A DNA stretch of 64,000 nt from the NCBI GenBank assembly GCA_024693045.1, contig JAILLQ010000037.1:25673-89672 (forward strand). The letters run 5' to 3'. Source of the stretch: Treponema sp. (GTDB lineage Bacteria > Spirochaetota > Spirochaetia > Treponematales > Treponemataceae). The notes beneath the pieces are model-generated. The model was not told the DNA's origin. It did no database searches and saw only the letters and a list, made by a program, of their open reading frames with translations. Every line of letters starts with the position of its first letter. The stretch's first letter is position 1. A program made the position numbers and the translations under genes. Below, piece by piece: positions 55,372 to 62,690 of the stretch.

Positions 55372-56586
55372 ATGGAAACTATTATAACAGATAAAATTAC
55401 ATTTGGGGGAAATTGTATTGCAAAATTAAATGGAAAAAATATTTTTGTTCCATACGCAATACCCGGGGAAAAATTACAGGTAGAAATAGTTGAAAATCAC
55501 CGTGATTACGACCTGGCAAAAATTGTAAATATTCTGGAAGCTTCGAAAGATCGCGTTGAACCGGCTTGCCCTTATTATTACAAATGCGGCGGCTGTAATA
55601 TGATGCACATAAAAGAAGATGCACAACGTATTTACCGAAAAGAAATTTTAAAAGATACATTTGAAAGAAACGGCGTCGAAGTCCCTGAAATAACTGTTAT
55701 ACACGGGAATAATTTTGGCTACAGAGCAAGATTTCAACTTAACAATGGAGGTCTTTCAGAAAAAGGAAGTAACAACATCATTCCGATAACAGAATGTAAG
55801 ATTGCCGAAAAAAATGTAAATCAGTGGCTTTCCGATAACTCTTTTGAAAATAGACCAAAAGGAAGATGCCATTTATTTTCAAGTGAAAAGGTATACTCTG
55901 TGGGAGAAAATACAGAAAAAAAATTTGCTATAGCCCATGAAGAAAAAAAGACTCCTGAAGTAGATTTTTCAAAAACGAAAAAAAATAAAAATATAAAGCA
56001 GATAAAAAAAAGATATTCAGGTTCTATGATTTCTGAAGACAATACAGTAACAGTTGAAATTTCTGGAAAAAAGATTTCTTTCGATGTCCGAGGCTTTTTT
56101 CAGTCTAACATGGAAGTTCTTGAAAAATCTATAAAACAAGTCTGTCTGGGCTTAAAAGGAGATTCCGTACTGGATATGTATGCAGGCTGCGGAACCTTCA
56201 GTCTTTTTTTAACTGATATTTTCAAAAAGGTTACATTGGTAGAACACAACCGAGATGCCCTGGTTTTTGCAGAAAAAAATTTACTAGGCAAAAATCACGA
56301 ATCTATTGGATTAAGCGGAGCTAAATGGTGCGAAATGAATAATAAAAACAATTTTGACGCTGTTGTAATAGATCCTCCAAGAAGCGGTATGGAAAAAGCT
56401 GTAAGAGACTGGTTATGTAATTCAAATATTCCTCAGATAAGGTCAGTTTCCTGCGACCCTGCAACCCACGCCAGAGATGCAAGTATTCTAATAAAAGCAG
56501 GATATAAACTCGATAAAGTATTTCTTCTTGATTTTTATCCCAATACTAGTCACATCGAAAGTCTTGCTTACTTTTCAAAGGTATAA
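55372..56586 (+). CDS. RNA (uracil-5-)-methyltransferase, RumA/TrmFO-class SAM type
   Basis: A 404-aa enzyme with a TRAM domain (residues about 5-55), an Fe-S-type Cys cluster (CPYYYKCGGCNMMH, about 66-79), and a SAM domain: DMYAGCGTFSLF (about 268), motif VVIDPPRSGMEKAV (about 339) and the catalytic Cys in SVSCDPATHARDA (about 366). It methylates C5 of a uridine in rRNA or tRNA (RlmC/RlmD/TrmA-like); exact site unknown. A Lys-rich insert at about 195-220 is unusual. Leaderless start. Confidence 0.93.
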   Translation: METIITDKITFGGNCIAKLNGKNIFVPYAIPGEKLQVEIVENHRDYDLAKIVNILEASKDRVEPACPYYYKCGGCNMMHIKEDAQRIYRKEILKDTFERNGVEVPEITVIHGNNFGYRARFQLNNGGLSEKGSNNIIPITECKIAEKNVNQWLSDNSFENRPKGRCHLFSSEKVYSVGENTEKKFAIAHEEKKTPEVDFSKTKKNKNIKQIKKRYSGSMISEDNTVTVEISGKKISFDVRGFFQSNMEVLEKSIKQVCLGLKGDSVLDMYAGCGTFSLFLTDIFKKVTLVEHNRDALVFAEKNLLGKNHESIGLSGAKWCEMNNKNNFDAVVIDPPRSGMEKAVRDWLCNSNIPQIRSVSCDPATHARDASILIKAGYKLDKVFLLDFYPNTSHIESLAYFSKV

Positions 56587-56589
56587 TAA

Positions 56590-58368
56590 ATGATTGAAAA
56601 AAAACTTCTTCTTTCTGCCCTGTTTATTTTTTCTTTTGTAAACCTTCACTCTCAAAAAATTCCACTTTCAGAAGAAAATGCAAACTGGACAACAGTATTA
56701 GGAGGAAGTGCACTTTGTAAACCCCAGGAAACCTCATACGGTTATGCAATTTTAACGGACGGAAAACTTTTAACTGCCTGCACAGAAAAAGGAAAAAAAT
56801 TATGGGAAAAAAGTATTCCCGGAAAAAGTTCTCCGATACTTACAAAATTTTCCAGTGACTTTTTACTTACTGTAAGTAATTCGACAAATCTTGTTTTAAC
56901 AAATCCGAGTGGAAAAATTTTATGGAAAAAAAATCTAAATTACCCTATTACAAGTGAACCATTTGTAGGAAGAGATAAAAGAATTTTTGTAAAAGGAAGC
57001 CAGAATATTTCCTGCCTTGGAGTAAATGGAATTATAAAATGGTCTTTGTCTACAGATATTCTTTCTGATGATAATTTTTTTGAGCTAAACGACGGCAGTG
57101 TTCTTGTAATTTTAAAAACTCCTTCAAATGAAAATACAAAAGCCCTTCGCATTTCCCCTTTTGGAGAATACCTTGAACATATTACCTTTTCAGGAAAAGT
57201 TATTTACGCAAAATCGGTCGAAAAAGGACTTTTTTTATACTTTGTTGATGGAAAGGGGCTTTGCTCTGTAAAAAACAATCAAACTATTTCATCATGGAAA
57301 AACACAGTTTCTGGACAAAATGATTTTAACAAAAACATTGAAGTCATAGAATTTTCAGACGACAAAATTGCACTTATCAAAGAAAATTCAAATACTACAA
57401 GCGACATAACAATCATTTCGGAACAAAAGGGAACGGAAATCTGTAATTTTAAAGCTCCTATCGATTTTTCAATACGAAAAAACTCTTTGGCAGGAAAAAT
57501 AAATAATAAACTTTTTTTGTCAGACAGAAATTCAGCCTATATTTTCAATCTTGATGGAAAAATTGACCAGGATTTTACTATGCCATCTACAAAAGACAAG
57601 CTCTCTTCCTGGAACCAGATATTTCTTTCTCAAACAGGAAACCTCGTATTCTGCACAAACACCTGGATAATGTCAGGATTTAAACTTAGTCAAAAACTGA
57701 AGTCCAAGACTTCTAATGCAGACAAAAAAAGAAAATTAGAAAATTATGAAAACTTCTATACCATCAATGAAAGTTACTTTGAAAACACAATGTTTACAGG
57801 CTCCATCGGAAGTGACCTTATAGGCAAAAATAGAAAATCAGAATTGTACAAGGGAAATTATGCAAACCGAGAAATTGAATACTGCTCTTCACTTCTTACA
57901 TTTGAAAGAGCATATCGAAGTTATTTAATGGAAAATAAAGCAAGAACGCGTCCGGATTTTCCTTCTGTTTTTGACATGGATTCTACAGGATTGGCAGAAC
58001 TTGTAAGCCAATTAAACGCATTTGGAACAGACACATTTACAAAAACAATTGCATTTATGATAAAAAGCGAAAAAAAAGATTATATATTGAAAGAAATACT
58101 AAAATCCGTGTGCGAATGTGGCTTTGATCCAAATGACGCAATTCTATCCGCTATTGATGAAAGATTTTCTTCTATAAATAGCAGTGATACAGACACATTA
58201 AAATGCCTCTGCGATGCAGTTTATGAAATCTGCAGATTTATGGGGCGACCGGCTTTTTTTGACCACGGCATTTCAATCCTAACTTCTTTTTCTGGTCCAA
58301 AATATTCAAGAGAAATAAAACTTTATGCAAGTCAAACGCTAACAAAAATTGCAAGCCTAAAAATTTAG
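56590..58368 (+). CDS. exported beta-propeller (PQQ-like) protein with helical C-terminus
   Basis: A 592-aa protein with a signal peptide (residues 1-22, ending NLHSQK). Residues about 30-370 form beta-propeller repeats of the PQQ type (KLLTACTEKGKKLWEKSI and SGKILWKKNLNYPITSEPF are typical blades); residues about 380-590 are helical, possibly HEAT-like. It has no visible cofactor site. It starts 4 nt after the methyltransferase stop and its end carries the promoter of the next gene. Confidence 0.85.
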   Translation: MIEKKLLLSALFIFSFVNLHSQKIPLSEENANWTTVLGGSALCKPQETSYGYAILTDGKLLTACTEKGKKLWEKSIPGKSSPILTKFSSDFLLTVSNSTNLVLTNPSGKILWKKNLNYPITSEPFVGRDKRIFVKGSQNISCLGVNGIIKWSLSTDILSDDNFFELNDGSVLVILKTPSNENTKALRISPFGEYLEHITFSGKVIYAKSVEKGLFLYFVDGKGLCSVKNNQTISSWKNTVSGQNDFNKNIEVIEFSDDKIALIKENSNTTSDITIISEQKGTEICNFKAPIDFSIRKNSLAGKINNKLFLSDRNSAYIFNLDGKIDQDFTMPSTKDKLSSWNQIFLSQTGNLVFCTNTWIMSGFKLSQKLKSKTSNADKKRKLENYENFYTINESYFENTMFTGSIGSDLIGKNRKSELYKGNYANREIEYCSSLLTFERAYRSYLMENKARTRPDFPSVFDMDSTGLAELVSQLNAFGTDTFTKTIAFMIKSEKKDYILKEILKSVCECGFDPNDAILSAIDERFSSINSSDTDTLKCLCDAVYEICRFMGRPAFFDHGISILTSFSGPKYSREIKLYASQTLTKIASLKI

Positions 58369-58377
58369 TTGTATAAT
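58349..58377 (+). promoter_or_regulatory. promoter of the P83/100-type gene
   Basis: TTGCAA (58349-58354), 17-nt spacer, TATAAT (58372-58377), within the last codons and just past the stop of the upstream gene. The 31-nt leader has an AGGGAG ribosome site. Confidence 0.7.
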
Positions 58378-58407
58378 TTACTTATTAATAATAAACAGGG
58401 AGTTCCC

Positions 58408-60039
58408 ATGAAAAAGATATTTTCAATTTTAACACTTCTCTTAATTAATCTGGTAAGCCTTTCAGCTCTGGAAGTAGCAAAATCAGAACTTGAAAGTGCA
58501 ACGAATACAGAAACGATTGTGTTCATAAATTATACCGGTCCTCATTCAAAGATTGATTCTTTAAATAGCATAAAAGGAATCGGTACAAATCTTGCAGCAG
58601 GAATTTCAACTGCCCCTGATAAATATCTAAAAAATGGCGGAGGAAAATACACCCTTATACATGCAGTAAACCCGGAAATAAAAGAAGGTTTAGACGCAGA
58701 TATTATTTTAATAGGTCAAAACTCTGAAGTTGACCATATCGATAACCTAAGACACATCATCGCTTCCTATTTACGAGAAGCTTACGGTTATTCGGAAAAG
58801 GATTCAGAAACAATTGCAGTTTTCATAACAGTTTATAATGCAGTTTATCGTGGAAAAATCGATGCTTTTAATTCAAAATACAAATCGATCGTTACCGAAA
58901 ATCTTTCTGCCGAAAAATGTGGTCTTTCGGTTAATTACAAAGAATGGGCAGGAATGAGCCAGATTGTCATTCCTCTGTTCGATGTAAACCAAGGCGGTTT
59001 AAGCACTATCGATACATCAGTAATCAGTGATTCTCAGGTTGTTAAACACATGCAGGATGATGATGATAAAAATGTAGAAAGCAGAAAAGATATGGTTGAC
59101 TTAAAAGAAAGAGAAGCTGAAGAGGCAACAGAAAAGGCTCAGGAATCTCAAAAAACAGCCGTTCAAGAACAAAAGAAGCTCAACGAAGAAAAAGCTAAAA
59201 CTGCCGAAGCAAAAAAAGAAGCAGAAGAATCAAAGGTAAAAGCAGAAGAAGCTGAACAAAAAGCTAAAGAAGCAGAACAGATAGCAAAAGAAAATCCAGA
59301 AGATCAAGAAGCCCAACAAGCTGCAGAAGAAGCTAGAGAAAATGCAGATGAAGCTAAGAGCCAGTCTGAATCAGCCGAAGAAGCTTTAGCAGAACAAGAA
59401 GCTGCCGAAGAGGCTCAGGCAGAAGTTGCAGAGGAAGCAAAGGAAGAAGCATCTGCACAACAGGCTCTTGCAGACAAGAAAACTAGTGAAGCTCAGGAAG
59501 AAAGAAAAACTATTGCAAATGACCAGCAGGAAATCATAAAGGAAGAAATTAAGAATGCAAGTGCACCTTCAGCCTTCGCAATACAGCTTATAGACGAAGC
59601 AAATCTCTTATCAGCACTTGTAAAAGTAAATACAAGCGATGGAAGTATTATAAAAGCAAGTCCTGTTAGATTTATCAGAAACAGAACTGTTTATCCTTCA
59701 GGAAGTAATTTTATTGCCATTGCTGGTGAAAACAGCGGTAACGGTATTGTAAAACTTGTACTACTCTCTTCTGATACAATGGAAATAACAAAGGAAAGCG
59801 AAGACACAATTGCAGAAAATTCTGTATTAATTCAGGATGGAAGTGAGTATTACTGTATTCTTCAGGAAAATTCAGCTTTCTATCTAGGAAAATACGATTC
59901 GGAACTTAACAGAAAGTTAAAATCTGAAATTGAAGTAAAAGCTGCAACTCCAATTACTGTATCAGGAAACAACGTTATGGTTTCTGATTCAAACGGAAAT
60001 ATAGTTGTTCTAGATAAAGCTTCATTAAAGAAAATCTAA
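58408..60039 (+). CDS. P83/100-family periplasmic protein with long coiled coil
   Basis: A 543-aa spirochaete protein. The ATG at 58408 gives a clear signal peptide (residues 1-21). The N-terminal 230 residues match the P83/100 antigen domain (ESATNTETIVFINYTGPHSK). Residues about 235-400 are a long Glu/Ala/Lys coiled coil, and the C-terminal part is a beta-propeller-like or strand-rich domain. P83/100 is a major spirochaete antigen of unknown function. An upstream in-frame ATG is rejected: it lies before the promoter leader end and adds 13 non-signal residues. Confidence 0.88.
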   Translation: MKKIFSILTLLLINLVSLSALEVAKSELESATNTETIVFINYTGPHSKIDSLNSIKGIGTNLAAGISTAPDKYLKNGGGKYTLIHAVNPEIKEGLDADIILIGQNSEVDHIDNLRHIIASYLREAYGYSEKDSETIAVFITVYNAVYRGKIDAFNSKYKSIVTENLSAEKCGLSVNYKEWAGMSQIVIPLFDVNQGGLSTIDTSVISDSQVVKHMQDDDDKNVESRKDMVDLKEREAEEATEKAQESQKTAVQEQKKLNEEKAKTAEAKKEAEESKVKAEEAEQKAKEAEQIAKENPEDQEAQQAAEEARENADEAKSQSESAEEALAEQEAAEEAQAEVAEEAKEEASAQQALADKKTSEAQEERKTIANDQQEIIKEEIKNASAPSAFAIQLIDEANLLSALVKVNTSDGSIIKASPVRFIRNRTVYPSGSNFIAIAGENSGNGIVKLVLLSSDTMEITKESEDTIAENSVLIQDGSEYYCILQENSAFYLGKYDSELNRKLKSEIEVKAATPITVSGNNVMVSDSNGNIVVLDKASLKKI

Positions 60040-60046
60040 AAAAAAC

Positions 60047-60090
60047 AGGTCTGTTAAGTAAATTTACTTAGCAGACCTATTGACATTTTT
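60047..60090 (+). terminator. terminator after the P83/100 gene
   Basis: AGGTCTG (60047-60053) pairs with CAGACCT (60072-60078), with TAAGTA/TACTTA also paired inside. The T run is 8 nt past the stem, overlapping the tRNA promoter. Confidence 0.6.
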
Positions 60091-60108
60091 TTTGTAAAAT
60101 AATAAAGT
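60080..60108 (+). promoter_or_regulatory. promoter of tRNA-Val
   Basis: TTGACA (60080-60085), 17 nt, TAAAGT (60103-60108); start site predicted about 60115, 6 nt before the mature tRNA. Confidence 0.7.
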
Positions 60109-60120
60109 AAGAACATCAAC

Positions 60121-60194
60121 GGACGGTTAGCTCAGCTGGTACGAGCGTCTGGTTTACACCCAGAATGTCGGGAGTTCGATCCTCTCACCGTCCA
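60121..60194 (+). tRNA. tRNA-Val (anticodon UAC)
   Basis: Full cloverleaf: acceptor GGACGGT/ACCGTCC, D arm GCTC/GAGC, anticodon stem TCTGG/CCAGA with loop TTTACAC (anticodon TAC), T arm GGGAG/CTCTC with loop TTCGATC, and an A discriminator. CCA is not encoded, so it must be added after rnz cleavage. Followed at once by a terminator hairpin. Confidence 0.97.
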
Positions 60195-61146
60195 TAAGGT
60201 TCTCTGCGTAAGAGAACCTTTTTTATTTAACTACTTTTTTTGCTTTGCGAACTCCCGACATTCTTCCAGACCTCATTCGCTACCGCTCATTCGGAGTTGT
60301 TTGCAGGTAAACTCTAAAAAATTGCAGTGCAATTTTTTTTAACGAGTTTTCGATTTTAAACATGTCGGGACTTCGATCCTCTCACCGTCCATAAGGTTTT
60401 CTGCGTAAGAGAACCTTTTTTATTTAACTAGTTTTTTTGCATAGCGAACTCCCGACATTCTTCCAGACCTCATTCGCGCCCGCTCATTCGGAGTTGTTTG
60501 CAGGTAAACTCTAAAAAATTGCAGTGCAATTTTTTTTAACGAGTTTTCGATTTTAAACATGTCGAGAGTTCGATCCTCTCACCGTCCATAAGGTTCTCTG
60601 CGTGAGAGAACCTTTTTTATTTAACTAGTTTTTTTTTGCATAGCGAACTCCCGACCCAGAGGGTCGGCGATACAGCATAGCTGTATCGAGCCAGGGTAAC
60701 GATAATCCTAAAAAATTGCAGAAAGCAATTTTTTTTAACGGATTTTCTATTGTAGGCAAGTTCGATCCTCTCACCGTCCATAAGGTTCTCTGCGTAAGAG
60801 AACCTTTTTTATTTAACTAGTTTTTTTTGCATAGCGAACTCCCGACATTCTTCCAGACCTCATTCGCTACCGCTCATTCGGAGTTGTTTGCAGGTAAACT
60901 CTAAAAAATTGCAGTGCAATTTTTTTTAACGAGTTTTCGATTTTAAACATGTCGGGAGTTCGATCCTCTCACCGTCCATAAGGTTCTCTGCGTAAGGGAA
61001 CCTTTTTTATTTAACTAGTTTTTTTGCATAGCGAACTCCCGACATTCTTCCAGACCTCATTCGCTACCGCTCACTCGGAGTTGTTTGCAGGTAAACTCTA
61101 AAAAATTGCTGTGCAATTTTTTTTAACGAGTTTTCGATTTTAAACA
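60165..61146 (+). repeat. five-unit tandem array copying the tRNA-Val 3' end
   Basis: Units start at about 60165, 60362, 60559, 60751 and 60949, lengths 197, 197, 192, 198 and about 198 bp. Each opens with the last 30 nt of the tRNA (TTCGATCC at 60175, 60372, 60569, 60761 and 60959), then the terminator hairpin (AAGGTTCTCT/AGAGAACCTT) and a body with an 8-bp AAATTGCA/TGCAATTT hairpin and T run. Units 1, 2, 4 and 5 also hold a 16-nt segment complementary to the tRNA (for example 60248-60263). Unit 3 has a different body, with two other hairpins, and the core of unit 4 is degenerate at its 5' side. These look like tandem attachment-site remnants. The last unit ends next to a broken mobile-element gene. 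No genes are seen. Confidence 0.85.
60196..60224 (+). terminator. terminator of tRNA-Val
   Basis: AAGGTTCTCT (60196-60205), loop GCGTA, AGAGAACCTT (60211-60220), then T6. The same hairpin recurs in all five array units with 1-2 changes that alter loop or stem but keep pairing in most. Confidence 0.9.
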
Positions 61147-61473
61147 ATACATGAGAAAGCTCATGGCACCAGGTTGAGTAGTCAGCCGTTTTGCTCGCAT
61201 AGATTGTCGCCTTTACGCTATCACTAAAACTTTGCACATAGTCTGCACCATTTATCTTTTCGCCCTGCTGGAGAGCCGCATTCTGTACCTTGTCAAAGTC
61301 GCCGAATACACCGTTAGGAAAAGTAGTTTGAACCTAGTCTGTAAGGCTCATTTGCATCGCTGAAGCCCCCGCTTCCATTATTGCAAGAGCTGCAGCCCTC
61401 TCACCGTCGGTGAGTTCTGGCATGTTCTGCTTCATTTCGTGGGCAAGTGCGATTCTTGTAGCGGTACCTAAGG
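61145..61473 (-). pseudogene. fragment of a mobile-element protein with an HExxH motif
   Basis: Read on the minus strand, about 110 codons continue with one in-frame TAG near 61337: before it LAHEMKQNMPELTDGERAAA, after it FPNGVFGDFDKVQNAA and finally DYSTWCHELSHVL, a zincin-like HELSH site. The frame is cut by the repeat array at 61145. GC is clearly higher than in the flanks. This resembles the zincin-like domains of large polyvalent proteins found in phages and conjugative elements; the family call is tentative. The gap up to 61562 has no other gene. Confidence 0.5.
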
Positions 61474-61562
61474 AATAAAAATATCAGGATTAAAAATGTC
61501 AATTTTTTTAATTTCTTCTACTTTAGGGTTAGGTCGAACTTACTAATTATTTTAATAATTTC

Positions 61563-61591
61563 TTAACATATTTACAAAAATAAGATATACT
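61563..61591 (+). promoter_or_regulatory. promoter of the dehydrogenase gene
   Basis: TTAACA (61563-61568), 17-nt spacer, TATACT (61586-61591). The leader of about 75 nt holds a 6-bp inverted pair TCGTAG (61600-61605)/CTACGA (61643-61648) and an AAGGAG ribosome site. Confidence 0.65.
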
Positions 61592-61672
61592 AAAGAGAAT
61601 CGTAGTAATATGGGCAGAGAGTTTGGCTTTGCAGATTAATCGCTACGAAGTTTGTGTTAAGGAGACACATAT

Positions 61673-62614
61673 ATGTCAAACAAAATTACTATTATTGGTG
61701 CCGGGCAGGTCGGCTCGACTGTAGCTTTTGCTCTTACATTAAAACAACTTGCTTCTGAAATCGTTTTAATTGACATTGCAAAAGATAGAGCCATGGGCGA
61801 AGCAATGGATATCCGTCAGGGGACTCCATTCATTGGACCTATTTCTATTCATGAGGGTGATTACGCCGATGCAAAAGATTCAGACATCGTCGTTCTAACT
61901 TCTGGAGTTGCAAGAAAGCCTGGACAGTCTCGTCTTGATTTAACTCAGACTAATGTTAACATTACAAAATCTATTATTCCTGAAATCACAAAAGTTGCTC
62001 CAAATGCATTGTATGTAGTTGTAGCCAACCCAGTTGATATCCTTACATATCAGCTCATCAAAACTTCAGGTATCCCAGAAAACCACATTTTCGGTACAGG
62101 TACTATGCTTGATACAGCACGTTTCAGAGCAAGACTTGCAGAAACTTACAAAGTTGCACAGGAAAATGTTCACGGTTATGTATTTGGTGAACACGGTGAT
62201 TCTTCATTTGTACCTTGGTCACTTGCAAACATCGGATCAATTCCTGTTGAAAAGTATTCTGTTACAGGTGACTTGGTTGAAAATCCTAAATTTGATAAAA
62301 ACGACGTTGAAGAATATATCCGAAAATCAGGTGGAATAATTATCGCAGCAAAGAAATGCACAAACTATGCTATTGGTGTTACAACAGCAAACCTTTGTGA
62401 AGCGCTTAACTACTCTACTGACTCTGTTCTTACTATTTCTACAATGATGAACGGCGAATACGGAATTTCTGACGTTTGTTTGAGTACTCCAACTATTGTT
62501 GGCGGTTCTGGAATCAAGGGTCATATCGTAGCACCTATTACAGACGAAGAAATCGCTTCTTTAAGACATTCTGCTGATTGTCTCAAAGACGTTATTAAAC
62601 AGATTCAATTCTAA
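61673..62614 (+). CDS. lactate/malate dehydrogenase family, malate-type by active-site Arg
   Basis: A 313-aa NAD-dependent 2-hydroxyacid dehydrogenase. Rossmann GAGQVGSTVAFAL (residues 9-21), catalytic GEHGDSS near residue 175 and the Asp/Arg pair as usual. The substrate-selecting residue (Gln in lactate dehydrogenases, Arg in malate dehydrogenases) is Arg81 in VARKPGQSRLDL. Overall the sequence is lactate dehydrogenase-like, but Arg81 and the fumarase gene downstream favour malate. It would interconvert oxaloacetate and malate in a reductive pathway. Followed by a terminator. Confidence 0.88.
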   Translation: MSNKITIIGAGQVGSTVAFALTLKQLASEIVLIDIAKDRAMGEAMDIRQGTPFIGPISIHEGDYADAKDSDIVVLTSGVARKPGQSRLDLTQTNVNITKSIIPEITKVAPNALYVVVANPVDILTYQLIKTSGIPENHIFGTGTMLDTARFRARLAETYKVAQENVHGYVFGEHGDSSFVPWSLANIGSIPVEKYSVTGDLVENPKFDKNDVEEYIRKSGGIIIAAKKCTNYAIGVTTANLCEALNYSTDSVLTISTMMNGEYGISDVCLSTPTIVGGSGIKGHIVAPITDEEIASLRHSADCLKDVIKQIQF

Positions 62615-62626
62615 AGATATAAAAAG

Positions 62627-62659
62627 ATAGCGACCCCTGAGAACAGTCGCTATTTTTTT
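62627..62659 (+). terminator. terminator after the dehydrogenase gene
   Basis: ATAGCGAC (62627-62634) and GTCGCTAT (62646-62653) followed by T run. Some read-through to fumC is possible as no clear promoter is seen before fumC. Confidence 0.85.
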
Positions 62660-62690
62660 CGGGGAACACTTTTTAGGAGACTTGCATTTT

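Noticed and set aside
60362..60990. Additional tRNA genes in the array
   Set aside because: Each copy has only the last 30 nt of the tRNA; no acceptor, D or anticodon part.
60165..61146. CRISPR array
   Set aside because: Units are about 197 bp and nearly identical throughout; there are no short repeats with variable spacers and no cas genes.
61598..61672. Riboswitch in the dehydrogenase leader
   Set aside because: Only one 6-bp pair with a 37-nt loop; no known aptamer signature.
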